DNA of 64,000 nucleotides from assembly GCF_003367175.1 (NCBI RefSeq), contig NZ_QRGA01000021.1, positions 62,001 through 126,000 on the forward strand. The letters are read 5' to 3'. The notes under the pieces are model-generated. The model saw only the letters and a list, made by a program, of their open reading frames with translations. It did not search any database and was not told the origin of the DNA. This DNA comes from Trinickia dinghuensis. GTDB taxonomy: Bacteria > Pseudomonadota > Gammaproteobacteria > Burkholderiales > Burkholderiaceae. Position 1 is the stretch's first letter; every line of letters starts with the position of its first letter. Positions 8,236 to 17,964 of the stretch are shown piece after piece. Made by a program: the position numbers and the translations under genes.

Positions 8236-11200
8236 ATGTTCGAAGCCGCACGCGTCACCGATCCGATCGAACACACGAGCGCCTTGACCGGCTTTCTAAT
8301 CGGCGCGGTGATCGGCATTGCTTTGATTGCCGCGGTCGCCTTTGCGACGTTTACCTGCGGCTTCGGCGTCGGCCTGCTCGCGGGCCTCGCGGCCGGCCTC
8401 GGTGCGCAGGGCATTCTAGGTTTAGGCGAAGCGATAGGCAGCATGTGTACGACGACTACGGGACAGCTCACGACAGGTTCGTCCAACGCGTACATCAACA
8501 GCAAGCCGGCCGCTTATGCGATCGCGAGTGCGGTTACGTGCAGCAAACATAGCCCGACGCCGATGGTCGCGCAGGGTTCGAAGGGCGTGTTTATCAACAG
8601 CAAGCCCGCGGCGCGCAAGAAGGACAAGATCACGTGCGGTGCGTCGATCAGCGATGGTTCTCACAACACCTTTATCGGCGGCGGGACTGGCACGTATCTG
8701 CCGATTCACGACGAAATTCCGCCGTGGCTCCGGACGGCGGTGGATTGGGCGTTTGCACTCGCGGGACTCGTGGGCGGATTGGGTGGACTGCTGAAGGAAG
8801 CCGGCGGGCTTTCACGGGCTGTGCTGCCGTGTGCCGCTAAGTTCGTCGGCGGCTTTGTGCTCGGTGAAGCCGCGAGTCGTTACGTCGTTGCGCCTGTGGT
8901 GAGCCGGGTGATGGGGGGGCTTTTCGGGAATCCTGTCGATATTACGACCGGACGCAAAGTACTGCTTGCGGACAACGAAACGGATTACGTCGTACCGAGT
9001 CCTTTACCCGTCGTTTGCCGGCGGTTTTACGCAAGCGATCTCGACTATGCGGGAACGCTGGGGCGCGGCTGGGTATTGCCTTGGGAATTACGGCTGCAAG
9101 TTCGCGGCGGACGTTTGTGGTACACGGATGCGCAAGGACGCGAGAGTGGTTTCCCTTTGCTCGAACCGGGTCGCACGGCGTTTAGCGAAACGGAGCAGCG
9201 GTATTTGACCTGCACGCCGGACGGGCGGTACATCCTCTACGACCTCAGCGAAACCTACTACGATTTCGGGCACCTCGATCCGCTGTCGGATCGCATCGTT
9301 TGGGTCCGGCGTATCGAGGACCAAGCAGGCCAATGGCAGCAATTCGAGCGCGATAGCCAAGGGCGTGTATGCGAGATCGTGACGAGCGGAGGCGTGAGCG
9401 TTCTATTGGACTATGAGCCGATCAACGATCGACTCGCCACCATTTCCGCCCTGCATGGCGAAGAGCGCGCGGTGTTGGTGGCGTACGGCTATGACGGAGG
9501 CGGCCAACTCGCATCGGTCACGGACGCCAACGGTGTCGTGGTGCGACGCTTTACGTACGTTGACGGTCTGATGGCGAGTCACGTCAATGCGCTGGGCTTT
9601 ACGTCCAGCTACGAGTGGGCGGAAATTGCGGGGCAGCCTCGCGTGATCGCAACGCACACGAGCGAGGGCGAGCACTGGTCGTTCGGGTACGACGTCGATA
9701 AGCGCGAGAGCTGGGTACGTCACGCTGACGGTCGGACCGCGCGTTGGCAATACGATGCGCAGCATCAGGTCGTTGCTTGCACCGATATCGACGGCGGCCG
9801 CTATGCGATCGAAAACAACGACGCCGGCATGCCCGTCGCAATCCAACTTCCCGGCGACCGCCGGATTGCGTTCGAGTACGACGAGGCCGGCCGAATCGTG
9901 GTCGAGACCGACCCGATGGGCCGTATTACGCGCACGCGCTATGACGGCAATAGCCTGCGCGTGGCCGAGACGGTCTTGCCTGACGGTGGGACATGGCAGG
10001 CGACGTATGACCGCCAGGGAAGGTTGCTCACCGCGCGCGATCCGCTTGGACAAAGTGAGCGATATGAATACTTGGCCGCGCTCACTTCGCTTCCGGTCGC
10101 GCACATCGATGCGCGGGGTGGCCGCAAGGCGCTCGAATGGAGCCCGCTAGGCCAACTTGTTGCGTACACCGATTGTTCGGGCAAGACGACGCGCTACGAA
10201 TACGATGCGGCCGGTCGGCTGAAAGCTTCGATCAATGCGCTCGGCGAGCGTACTGGCTACACGCGGCGCCCAACGGGCGAGCTATTGTCGGTCGCGCTGC
10301 CCGATGGCAGCGAACAGAAGTTTTGGTACGACGCAGCCGGTTTGCCTGAGAAGCATGTAGGCATGGGTGGACGTGCGCAGCGATGGTTGCGCAATGCGCG
10401 CGGACAGGTGCTCGAGGCGGTCGACCCCACTGGGCGCCGGTTGCGCTACCGGTATGACAGCGAGGGACGGCTGACGGAACTCACGAATGATACGAGCGCC
10501 CGGTACGCGTTCGGTTATGACGGTGGCGGAAGGCTCGCGTCGGAGACGCGGCCGGATGGCGTGGTGCGCCGCTTTCGTTACGGTGAAGCGGGCGAACTGC
10601 TTGCCATCGAGACAACGGGCGCGCTCGATGCGTCGAACTCGACTGGCAAGCTCGGTACCGTTTCTCCGGCGCCGGTTCGATCAGTGCAATTCGAACGCGA
10701 CAAGTTGGGCAATCTGATCGCGCAGAAGACCGCTACCGAGTTGACGCGTTACAGCAGGGACGCGGGTGATCGGCTGACTGCGATCGAGCGGATTCCGACC
10801 GATGTCGGCATTGCACTGGGAATCGGGCCGGACGCGATCAAGTTCGAATACGACGAAGCGGGGCGGTTGATCGCCGAGCATGGTGTCAATGGCACGGTGT
10901 GCTATACCCTCGACGAACTCGGCAATGTCACGGAGCTATCGCTGCCGTACGAACAAACGCTGGGCATGCTGCGCTATGGGTCGGGCCATGTGCATCAGAT
11001 CAGCGTGGGCGAGCAGATCGTTAGCGATATCGAGCGCGACGACCTGCATCGCGAAGTGCTGCGCACACAGGGCCAGCTCGTGCGTCGCACGGGTTACGAC
11101 GTGCTCGGGCGCCGGCTGTGGGACTCGGCGGCGCTCGTACGCAGTGTGGCTGAGCCGGAACGCGGGCGCTTGTGGCACAGCTATCGATACGACGCGGCGG

Positions 11201-12498
11201 GCGAGCTGGCGGAGTTGCGTGACGGCCTGCGGGGCAGCACGCAGTACCGCTATGACGCTGCGGGGCAGTTGTTGCGTCAGACGCGTAGTGCGGACAACAG
11301 CATCGAGGACTTCGCGTGGGACGCCGCAGGCAATCTGATCGACGAGGTACGGCGGAGGAGCCGGGGTTACGTCGTAGGTAACCGTTTAAGGATGTGGCAG
11401 GACCTGCGGTTCGATTACGACGCTTGGGGCAATCTTGCCGCGAAGCGACGCGGCGCGAACGAAACGCAGCGATTTGTGTATGACGGGCAGGATCGGCTGA
11501 TCTCGGTTCACACGGAGAATAATCGCGGCGTGGTGGAGACGCGCTTTGAGTATGACCCGTTGGGCCGACGGACGGCGAAAACTGAAACTCACGTCGAGCA
11601 CTATGCGGCAAGACAATCCACCGAGACGCGGCGCTTCGTGTGGCAGGGATTGCGGCTGGCGCAGGAGATTCGCGAGACGGGGGTGAGCAGTTACGTGTAT
11701 AGCCCCGAGGACGCGTATTCGCCTGTGGCCCGCGTGGACGCGGCGATTGCTGGCGCGCTGGCCGCCGCGACGATCGAAGCGGCGAAGCATCGAGCGAGGA
11801 TTTACCACTTCCATACCGATTTGGTCGGGGCTCCGTTGGAGGTGACCGACGAGGCTGGGGATGTGGCCTGGTCCGGGAAGTATTCAGCGTGGGGCAAGGT
11901 TGAAGGCACCGCAGATGGGCGCGCGATGCAGAGGATCGAGCAGCCGCTGCGATATGCGGGGCAGTATGCGGATGAGAGCGTTGGGCTTCACTACAATACG
12001 TTTCGGTACTACGATCCGGACGTGGGAAGGTTTATCAATCAAGATCCGATTGGGCTTGCTGGCGGAAACAACCTTTATCGGTACGCCCCGAATCCGGCAA
12101 GATGGGTTGATCCTTTGGGGTGGGCCTATGAGGGAGTTGACTTTACTGGAAGTCCCGACTTGTACCCTGTGAACGAAGGTCAACAGAACATTGTCAAAAT
12201 CACTATGCAAGGGTCACGTTCGAGAGACTTCGTTCAAGCGTTTAAGGAGGCGAAGATTCCGAAGGCGGAAGCAGGAGGATATACATGGCACCACTTGAAC
12301 GACTTCAATCCGGAGTCGGGAGAGACGACGATGCAATTGGTCAAGACGCAGACACACATCGATACGTTTCCGCATGCCGGCTCAGCAGACCAATTCGGTA
12401 AGCATTTCGGCGTTGAATACGATTCTCAAGAGGCTGTTCGTACCGCAGAAAAGCAGGGTTGGCTAAAAGGGCGAAGTCCGAAGGGTAGTGGATGTTAA
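8236..12498 (+). CDS. rhs: PAAR-Rhs type VI effector with WHH/HNH-type nuclease tip
   Basis: This is a 1420-residue polymorphic toxin. Its order is: transmembrane helices (about 15-70), PAAR domain (about 75-155, two INSKPAA repeats), more membrane helices (about 160-215), DUF6531 (about 235-330), YD-repeat cocoon, and the Rhs core end [14 protein letters not shown] (near 1268-1281) closing with WVDPLGW at 1296. After that border lies a 124-residue tip with [10 protein letters not shown] (W1351, H1352, H1353) and further His residues, matching the WHH class of the HNH/Endo VII nuclease superfamily. The predicted action is DNA cleavage in a competitor cell after delivery by VgrG. The membrane helices before and after PAAR are the EagR-binding type. 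The last 60 codons are more AT-rich than the core, as usual for exchanged tips. Confidence 0.93.
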   Translation: MFEAARVTDPIEHTSALTGFLIGAVIGIALIAAVAFATFTCGFGVGLLAGLAAGLGAQGILGLGEAIGSMCTTTTGQLTTGSSNAYINSKPAAYAIASAVTCSKHSPTPMVAQGSKGVFINSKPAARKKDKITCGASISDGSHNTFIGGGTGTYLPIHDEIPPWLRTAVDWAFALAGLVGGLGGLLKEAGGLSRAVLPCAAKFVGGFVLGEAASRYVVAPVVSRVMGGLFGNPVDITTGRKVLLADNETDYVVPSPLPVVCRRFYASDLDYAGTLGRGWVLPWELRLQVRGGRLWYTDAQGRESGFPLLEPGRTAFSETEQRYLTCTPDGRYILYDLSETYYDFGHLDPLSDRIVWVRRIEDQAGQWQQFERDSQGRVCEIVTSGGVSVLLDYEPINDRLATISALHGEERAVLVAYGYDGGGQLASVTDANGVVVRRFTYVDGLMASHVNALGFTSSYEWAEIAGQPRVIATHTSEGEHWSFGYDVDKRESWVRHADGRTARWQYDAQHQVVACTDIDGGRYAIENNDAGMPVAIQLPGDRRIAFEYDEAGRIVVETDPMGRITRTRYDGNSLRVAETVLPDGGTWQATYDRQGRLLTARDPLGQSERYEYLAALTSLPVAHIDARGGRKALEWSPLGQLVAYTDCSGKTTRYEYDAAGRLKASINALGERTGYTRRPTGELLSVALPDGSEQKFWYDAAGLPEKHVGMGGRAQRWLRNARGQVLEAVDPTGRRLRYRYDSEGRLTELTNDTSARYAFGYDGGGRLASETRPDGVVRRFRYGEAGELLAIETTGALDASNSTGKLGTVSPAPVRSVQFERDKLGNLIAQKTATELTRYSRDAGDRLTAIERIPTDVGIALGIGPDAIKFEYDEAGRLIAEHGVNGTVCYTLDELGNVTELSLPYEQTLGMLRYGSGHVHQISVGEQIVSDIERDDLHREVLRTQGQLVRRTGYDVLGRRLWDSAALVRSVAEPERGRLWHSYRYDAAGELAELRDGLRGSTQYRYDAAGQLLRQTRSADNSIEDFAWDAAGNLIDEVRRRSRGYVVGNRLRMWQDLRFDYDAWGNLAAKRRGANETQRFVYDGQDRLISVHTENNRGVVETRFEYDPLGRRTAKTETHVEHYAARQSTETRRFVWQGLRLAQEIRETGVSSYVYSPEDAYSPVARVDAAIAGALAAATIEAAKHRARIYHFHTDLVGAPLEVTDEAGDVAWSGKYSAWGKVEGTADGRAMQRIEQPLRYAGQYADESVGLHYNTFRYYDPDVGRFINQDPIGLAGGNNLYRYAPNPARWVDPLGWAYEGVDFTGSPDLYPVNEGQQNIVKITMQGSRSRDFVQAFKEAKIPKAEAGGYTWHHLNDFNPESGETTMQLVKTQTHIDTFPHAGSADQFGKHFGVEYDSQEAVRTAEKQGWLKGRSPKGSGC

Positions 12499-12508
12499 CG
12501 GAGGAAAC

Positions 12509-12982
12509 ATGAATGAATTCTCGAAGTGTGGGCCTGAAATTACCCGATCCGATATAGAGAAGCTCGAGGGTGATTTGGGCGTCCTGCTGCCAGAAGCGAT
12601 GCAAAATCACTACCTGAAGTTCAATGGTGGTATGCCAACGCTTGACTGGTTTCCAATGACAGATGATTGGGATGCAATATGGGTACATGAATTCCTTCCG
12701 ATTGCGACGCAGGACGGAGAAAAATCGACCATTCAAAGCATACATGCCCAAGTCGCTGATAAGGCCGGGTACCCACGGTCGCTAATTCCATTTGCCGTTG
12801 ATCCCGGTGGAAATTTATTCAGTGTTGACGCTGATAGTGGTGCAGTCCATTACTGGCTGACTGACACCTATGATGAAACACTGCCGGATGCAGAAAACCG
12901 CCTGAAGGCAGATCGTCATCTGACTGATTCATTTGAGCAATTTTTAACTTCGCTCGTGTCCGAGGACGAGGCGTTCGGTTAA
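12509..12982 (+). CDS. SUKH (SMI1/KNR4) family immunity protein
   Basis: The product is 157 residues. The pattern ITRSDIEKLEGDLGVLLPEA, followed by HYLKFNGGMP and an acidic C-terminal half, is that of SMI1/KNR4-type immunity proteins, which neutralise polymorphic nuclease toxins. The ATG at 12509 is chosen because GGAGGA lies 4 nt upstream; an upstream GTG at 12488 would overlap rhs. Its place directly after the WHH tip makes it the cognate antidote. Base composition is more AT-rich than the rhs core. Confidence 0.85.
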   Translation: MNEFSKCGPEITRSDIEKLEGDLGVLLPEAMQNHYLKFNGGMPTLDWFPMTDDWDAIWVHEFLPIATQDGEKSTIQSIHAQVADKAGYPRSLIPFAVDPGGNLFSVDADSGAVHYWLTDTYDETLPDAENRLKADRHLTDSFEQFLTSLVSEDEAFG

Positions 12983-13044
12983 TCTAACTCGCCACAACGG
13001 GCGCAGACGGTGTGCTTGGCGAATTTAAAAATTGCGTCTGGAGC

Positions 13045-13104
13045 TTCTCGTGGGGTACTGCCGGCAATCTGATTGATGAGGTGTGGCGTAGAAGCGGGGG
13101 CTAA
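13045..13104 (+). pseudogene. Rhs core remnant
   Basis: Translated from 13045, the stretch reads [19 protein letters not shown] and then stops. It corresponds to [20 protein letters not shown] encoded near 11310-11370 in the intact rhs gene. It is a short leftover of another Rhs core, as expected where old tip/immunity pairs are displaced by recombination. Confidence 0.65.
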
Positions 13105-13156
13105 GTCAAATGCAACCGCCATCATCTCGATGGTAAAGGCGGGACAGGAGAGCAAC

Positions 13157-13347
13157 ATGAAAACATTGAAAGGCCTTCAGGCGTTGATTGTGGAAAACGA
13201 GATTTACCGAAGGTGGGCTCGATCTTCGTCGACAAAGGGTTCGATATGACCTCTGTCGGAGCCCTGATGAGCGCGGCATTCTACATAATCGAAATCAAAG
13301 AAGACTGGCGAAGGCTTATACGTTCGAACGGCAGGGCTTGGCCGTGA
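13157..13347 (+). pseudogene. Possible frameshifted small gene between Rhs remnant and TonB operon
   Basis: An ATG at 13157 with GGAGAG upstream opens a 30-codon frame (MKTLKGLQALIVEN...) that stops at 13249. From 13201 a second frame continues to 13347 (DLPKVGSIFVDKGFDMT...SNGRAWP). Joining the two after VEN gives a more sensible protein, which suggests a frameshift. I do not recognise the family. The rest of the gap from 12983 to 13408 holds nothing else I can support. Confidence 0.3.
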
Positions 13348-13408
13348 TGTTGCCCTTGTGACTAGCATGAGCTGAAACCTGCGTTCAGCGCATGCTCGAC
13401 CAGCAAGG

Positions 13409-14254
13409 CTACGGCTTGTCCTGGGTGAATGGCATGTCCAGCGCGATGGTCATGGCCTTCGGCGGCGGGCCGAAAGGCGCCGCCGCGCCCACGGCGCGCA
13501 GGGCTTCTTCGTCCAGCACGGAATAACCGCTGCTGCGCCGGATCGACAACGATCCCGGCTCGATGCCGCCATCGGACCGCAACTTGAAGGTGACGACCGG
13601 CGTGCCCGTCACGCCGCCGGCGTCGGGCGGGTAGCTCAGCCTAGACTTGATCGCTTTTCTCAGCGTCAACAGGTAGCGGCGCAGCACATCGGGATCCACA
13701 TCCTCGTGCTCGATCGTCCGGCTGACCTGCTGCTCCAATGCTGCGCCGGACGCTTTGGATGCCTCGTTCATCCGAGGCTGGTGCTCGGGCTGCGGCTGCG
13801 GCTGCGGTGTATCCGCGCGGCGATCGTCTTCCTTAGGCTTTTCCTTTTCCTCGACCTCCTCGACCTTCACCGGGCTGTTCGTTGCCGAACGCGGAACCAC
13901 GTGCCGGGCCGCCTTGGACAACTCGGCGCGGCGGGGCTGGCGCGGCGTCAAGGGACGGGAAGCCGGTGGCAGCGCGGGCCGCGCATGTTCACCGGCCTGT
14001 GCCGCCTCGGTCTGCCGGTCCGCCACCATGCCGAGTAGTTCGACCATCAGCAGTTTGTTCGCGGAAACGGGCGCGGGTACCCGATGCGAAACCACCCAGA
14101 CGGCTCCGAGCGCCATGGCATGCAGCATCAGCGAAACCGCCATGCCATGCCTCAGCGAGAAGCGCGCTCGCCGCGCCGTGTCCTGGCTCGCGAAACCCAT
14201 CGGCCGGCCCGCGGCGGCTTTGCGTGCCGCTTGCTCCGACAACACCGTCGTCAC
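13409..14254 (-). CDS. tonB: TonB-family energy transducer
   Basis: The 281-residue protein has an N-terminal cytoplasmic stretch and one membrane helix (about 35-57, MAVSLMLHAMALGAVWVVSH). A Pro/Glu/Lys-rich periplasmic spacer follows (residues about 85-185), then a TonB C-terminal domain with YPPDAGGVTGTPVVTFKLRS and SSGYSVLDEEALRAV. It should carry proton-motive energy from ExbB-ExbD to an outer membrane partner. Its ATG overlaps the exbD stop by 4 bp. No TonB-dependent receptor gene is nearby; the only outer membrane protein of the operon is TpsB. Confidence 0.88.
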   Translation of the reverse strand: MTTVLSEQAARKAAAGRPMGFASQDTARRARFSLRHGMAVSLMLHAMALGAVWVVSHRVPAPVSANKLLMVELLGMVADRQTEAAQAGEHARPALPPASRPLTPRQPRRAELSKAARHVVPRSATNSPVKVEEVEEKEKPKEDDRRADTPQPQPQPEHQPRMNEASKASGAALEQQVSRTIEHEDVDPDVLRRYLLTLRKAIKSRLSYPPDAGGVTGTPVVTFKLRSDGGIEPGSLSIRRSSGYSVLDEEALRAVGAAAPFGPPPKAMTIALDMPFTQDKP

Positions 14255-14634
14255 GATTCGCCCCGCACGGTTTGCACCGCGACGCGGGCGAAACCTAGAT
14301 GCTCGAGCAGGTCGACCATGTCCACGAAGCGTTGCAAGCGCACGTCCTTGTCCGCGCGCAACAGGAAGGGCGTGTCCTTCGGCAACGGGGCGATCTCCGC
14401 GCGCAGGCCTTGCTGCGCCAGCGGCCTGCCGTCCAGGAAGATCCCGCCCCGCGCGTCGATCTCGATGACCCGGCTGTGCGCCTTGTCCGGCACGCTCGCG
14501 GACGCTTGCGGCAAGTGGATGGGTACCTTTCCGCTGGCGATGAACGTCGACGTCGTCAACACGATCGTCAGCAGCACCAGCATGATGTCGATGAACGGGA
14601 TCATGTTCAGCGATTCGAAGGGCTTATCGTCCAC
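14251..14634 (-). CDS. exbD: ExbD-type biopolymer transport protein
   Basis: The 127-residue protein has the single membrane helix [18 protein letters not shown] (residues 11-28) containing the conserved Asp16 used in proton coupling, and a periplasmic domain with [19 protein letters not shown]. It starts with GTG at 14634, overlapping exbB by 11 bp, so translation is coupled. With ExbB it forms the inner membrane motor for TonB. Confidence 0.88.
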   Translation of the reverse strand: MDDKPFESLNMIPFIDIMLVLLTIVLTTSTFIASGKVPIHLPQASASVPDKAHSRVIEIDARGGIFLDGRPLAQQGLRAEIAPLPKDTPFLLRADKDVRLQRFVDMVDLLEHLGFARVAVQTVRGES

Positions 14635-15049
14635 GCGCGATCTCCCACTGCAGCGTCAGCACCTTCGCCCGGCGCAGCAGCGTGTTGTAGAGCGTCACCG
14701 CTGCCAGCGCGACCACCAGCCCGGCCGCCGTGGCCTTGAGGGCCAGCGCGAGGCCCGTCATGATGCGCATCGCGTCGAAATTCGCATCGTGGCCCATGTT
14801 GTAGAAGGTCAGCATGATGCCGAACACCGTGCCCAGCAGGCCCAGGTATGGCGCATTGCTAGCCACCGAGGCAATCACGAAAAGCCGTCGCGTCAGTATC
14901 AGCTCCAGCGACTTGATGTCGCCCACGGCCTTCAGATCGACTCCACGGTAGAACAGGCAGCGCTCGAACGCGATCGCGACCACGATCACACTCAGCGCCA
15001 GCAGCAGCCCGATCACGCCATAGTCGATGAACGACGACAACCATCCCAT
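14624..15049 (-). CDS. exbB: ExbB/TolQ/MotA-family proton channel protein
   Basis: The 141-residue product keeps the ExbB core helices, including the signature [17 protein letters not shown] and [19 protein letters not shown]. The ATG at 15049 is preferred because GGAGGG lies 7 nt upstream; two other ATGs further upstream fit the SD worse. It is shorter than typical ExbB (about 220-240), lacking most of the N-terminal periplasmic part, like the short ExbB forms found in some TonB operons. Only 32 bp separate it from tpsB. Confidence 0.85.
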   Translation of the reverse strand: MGWLSSFIDYGVIGLLLALSVIVVAIAFERCLFYRGVDLKAVGDIKSLELILTRRLFVIASVASNAPYLGLLGTVFGIMLTFYNMGHDANFDAMRIMTGLALALKATAAGLVVALAAVTLYNTLLRRAKVLTLQWEIARGR

Positions 15050-15081
15050 CCTCATTCCCTCCTGTGTTGAGTCCATGCCGC

Positions 15082-16773
15082 TCAAAACTGAGCGGCGACT
15101 TGCGCTAGAAACCGATTGCGACCGTGCGTCGGCACGGAAGCCGGCATCGCGCCGACAGCGTGCGCAACGAGCAGGCGCGCAAACAACCAGCGGTACGACG
15201 CGGTATAGCCGATCCCGACGTCCTGCAGAGTCGCGCCGTCGGTCGTCGTGTAACTGGCGTCATGCAGCCCGACGTGCGCGGAATCGGCGAACACGCTCAC
15301 CGAATGATCGACGCCGGCAAAGCGGGGCAGTGCGTAGCGCAGATTCACGTTGGCCAGGTAGCCGTTGTCGCCGCTGCCGGCTTCCTGGTAGGCCAGCACG
15401 CCCTGCGTGCCGGAGATCAGGAGCTGCTCGCTGCTATCCAGGTTGCGATGGATGGCGCGCTGCAGGTTGAGCGATGCCGACGCGCTCAGCGTGTCGGTCA
15501 CCGCCAGCCGGCCCAGGATCGAGAAGTCCGCACGGCCGTACCCGCCCACAGTGTCGGCGCCGGCCTCGTTGGCGGCTTTCATCGCAGGCTCCGCAATGTC
15601 GAGCCTGCCGACGGTCAGGCCTCCGGTGAGCGTGAGGTAGGCATTGCGCCCGAACAGTTGGCCGTAGCGTTCGTGCGTCAGCCCGAAGGTTCCCGCGTAG
15701 AGGTGCCGGGTCGTCACCTGGTTGACCGAGCCGAGCTCGTCGCGCATGTCTCGTCCGACGAGGTTGACCGTCGCCGTCAAATTTTGCGAGCGCGTGCGCA
15801 CGATCGGATAGGAGAAGTTGGCCTCCAGCGAGTTCGCATAGCCCTGGGCATCGAGCGGCGCGAATGCGTCGCCGAGCTTGTAGCGCGTACTGCCGATCGC
15901 CAGTTCGCCGCGCAGCCCGCTGGTGCCGAGCGGGGCGGAATAGGCGAGGCGGCCGTCGTACAGCCCGGCGTTGGTGCTGCTCATGCCCGTGAAGTTCAGT
16001 GAGTCGCCCAGCCCGAACGGCGAGTACAGCGACGCGCCGACGCTGAAACGGTAGTCGCCGGTGTAGCGCGAGCCATAGTTGTCGAACGTTGCGTAGCCGC
16101 CGTAGCGCTTGCCTGGCCCGACGGCCACGTCGAAGTCCGAGGTGCCCGGTGCCTGGCCCGGCGAGATGCTGACCGTGGGCAGGGTGGCGCCCGGCAGGTC
16201 GCCCACGAGCAGCATCGCGCGCTCGAGCGCCTCGCGCGTGACAGCCTGGTTACCGCGGAGCCCGGAGAAGTCGCCCTCGACCTGCCGATCGCGGACCCGT
16301 GACCGGTTCCGTATCGAAACCTTGCCGTATTTGCCCACCACCACGCGCAGGGTCAGCACGCCGCCGTTCGCGTCCTGTCTGGGCACGTACGCCCGGGCCA
16401 CCAGGTAGCCGCGGCTGCGGTAAAGCGCCGTGACGCGATCCGCCGCGGCTTCGATATCGGCCATCGACAGCGCACGGCCCTTGTACGATGCCACCGCGGT
16501 CTGAAGGTCGGTTTCCGGAATGAACTCGGCTCCCTCGAAGCGGAACGCCTTGACCGTCAGCGTCTGATTGGCGGGAAGCGCAAGCGGCGGCTCCTCCGGT
16601 TGCTCGATCACCGGCTCGGGCGCCTGTTTCTCGGCGGGCGGAAGGGCGGGCTTGGTTTCCTGGAGCGCCTTGCCGGCGTCGATCGGTGGGAGAGACTGCG
16701 CGTGAGCGGCAGCTGACAACAATGCCGGAACCCAAAGGCCGGCGAAACGAATGCGAAAGGTCGGGATTTTCAT
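15082..16773 (-). CDS. TpsB outer membrane transporter (ShlB/FhaC/HecB family)
   Basis: The 563-residue protein has a signal peptide (cleavage near AHAQ, residue 25). POTRA domains (about 65-215) follow, with [17 protein letters not shown] and [21 protein letters not shown]. The C-terminal half is an FhaC-type beta-barrel with the family motif [20 protein letters not shown], ending in FLAQVAAQF. TpsB secretes the TpsA exoprotein across the outer membrane after recognising its TPS domain. The order tpsA, binding protein, tpsB, exbB, exbD, tonB on one strand indicates one operon. Confidence 0.92.
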   Translation of the reverse strand: MKIPTFRIRFAGLWVPALLSAAAHAQSLPPIDAGKALQETKPALPPAEKQAPEPVIEQPEEPPLALPANQTLTVKAFRFEGAEFIPETDLQTAVASYKGRALSMADIEAAADRVTALYRSRGYLVARAYVPRQDANGGVLTLRVVVGKYGKVSIRNRSRVRDRQVEGDFSGLRGNQAVTREALERAMLLVGDLPGATLPTVSISPGQAPGTSDFDVAVGPGKRYGGYATFDNYGSRYTGDYRFSVGASLYSPFGLGDSLNFTGMSSTNAGLYDGRLAYSAPLGTSGLRGELAIGSTRYKLGDAFAPLDAQGYANSLEANFSYPIVRTRSQNLTATVNLVGRDMRDELGSVNQVTTRHLYAGTFGLTHERYGQLFGRNAYLTLTGGLTVGRLDIAEPAMKAANEAGADTVGGYGRADFSILGRLAVTDTLSASASLNLQRAIHRNLDSSEQLLISGTQGVLAYQEAGSGDNGYLANVNLRYALPRFAGVDHSVSVFADSAHVGLHDASYTTTDGATLQDVGIGYTASYRWLFARLLVAHAVGAMPASVPTHGRNRFLAQVAAQF

Positions 16774-16824
16774 TCATGCAAAGCGATACGTGGAGCCCGT
16801 CTAGTTATTGGAAAGCCCGATAGC

Positions 16825-16860
16825 GCCTTCTCCGCCATGTTCTCCTTCGGCGAAGAAGGC
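16825..16860. other. Hairpin between the binding-protein gene and tpsB
   Basis: GCCTTCTCCGCC at 16825-16836 faces GGCGAAGAAGGC at 16849-16860, complementary at 11 of 12 positions with a 12-nt loop. No T tract follows on the operon strand. It might lower read-through or stabilise upstream mRNA so that tpsA is made in excess over tpsB. Confidence 0.35.
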
Positions 16861-16869
16861 TTTCGCTCA

Positions 16870-17889
16870 CTACAGCGACTGATAGCAGTTATTGCTCAAC
16901 CAAGTATTCCAATTGGCGGTGCCGATACCCAGCCACGAAAGAAATGCCGTGGCGTCCGACTGTGCGGTGGTGTCGTTGACGGTCAACTGAACGTAGGCCT
17001 GGGTGGTGTTGTAGCTCGGAAACATCACGTATTGATCAAGGTGGTAAGTGGTCCCGGCCCAGACCGGACAAACCTGCGAATAGCCTACGACGCCGCCCGT
17101 TACGTGGTTGTTGGCGATGGACTGGAGCGTCAAATCGATGTTGCTGTATTCGCACATCCATTGCCCGCTGCCCACCAGCGTCGAACAGTCGGACGTCACG
17201 TTGGTCCCGGCATTGACCGCGCTTCCTCCGTTGTTCCACAAATTCATGTTGTTCGGATAATCGGTGGGATCATTTCCGAGAATATCGGCGGCGATCAGGC
17301 CATAGGGAGCCAGACTCGGATCGCCGATGGCGAGATAACTCACTGCCGGATAGGACGGCGATCGTTTGAACTTCACATAGTTGGAAATCGCCGGAAGACT
17401 GGGGTCCGATTGCTGGGCTGCGGCGCCCGATCCTGCCGGAAGCCCGGTGTGCATATAATTGACGGCTCGGTAGCTGCCGCCGGTCGCCGAATAGGCATTC
17501 GGCGAAAGCAGAAATACCGGAATCCCGTTTGCGTAGTTGGCAGGCCCGGATGCGACCAACGCGTGATAGTTCGTGTTGATCTTCGCAGGATTGCTCGTAT
17601 CGGCCGAGAAGAAAAGCGCATATTGCGGGCTGTTGCTCGGCACGATCGCGTTATACAGATTGCCGGACGAATCCTCGCAAATCGTGATCTGGTAGCCCTG
17701 CGTATTGGCGTAGTTCGTTGCCAGCGAGATAAGGGGCTGGTAGAAGTTCGCCGCAACCGCGATCGTGAAGGCCACGCTCCCCGACGAGCCCACCGTGCTG
17801 CACGTGGGTGATGCCTGCGCGCCTAACGACGCCGTCAAGAAAACCGCCGAGCCGATCGCTCGGGAAATAGAACGAAAAAGTGATCTCAC
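16870..17889 (-). CDS. Periplasmic ModA-like substrate-binding protein inside the TPS operon
   Basis: The GTG at 17889 is chosen because GAGGA lies just upstream and it leaves a clean signal peptide (SAVFLTASLGAQAS); an ATG 33 bp upstream is possible. The mature part begins GSVAFTIAVAANFYQPLISL, the opening of class II anion-binding proteins such as ModA. It contains conserved SSGNLYNAIV and a late pair of Cys residues. No ABC permease or ATPase gene is near, so a transport role with a dedicated ABC importer is unlikely; the context suggests a periplasmic partner for TpsA secretion or maturation. It contains several Cys residues that could form disulfides. Confidence 0.65.
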   Translation of the reverse strand: MRSLFRSISRAIGSAVFLTASLGAQASPTCSTVGSSGSVAFTIAVAANFYQPLISLATNYANTQGYQITICEDSSGNLYNAIVPSNSPQYALFFSADTSNPAKINTNYHALVASGPANYANGIPVFLLSPNAYSATGGSYRAVNYMHTGLPAGSGAAAQQSDPSLPAISNYVKFKRSPSYPAVSYLAIGDPSLAPYGLIAADILGNDPTDYPNNMNLWNNGGSAVNAGTNVTSDCSTLVGSGQWMCEYSNIDLTLQSIANNHVTGGVVGYSQVCPVWAGTTYHLDQYVMFPSYNTTQAYVQLTVNDTTAQSDATAFLSWLGIGTANWNTWLSNNCYQSL

Positions 17890-17964
17890 GTCATTCCTCG
17901 ATGAATGAATAAGAATTGCCACCGCCTGGATTGTTTATGGATACGGATTGGGGAGGGATTGGAT

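Noticed and set aside
13157-13249. Intact 30-residue gene after the Rhs remnant
   Set aside because: The coding signal continues in another frame to 13347, which fits a frameshift better than a complete micro-gene.
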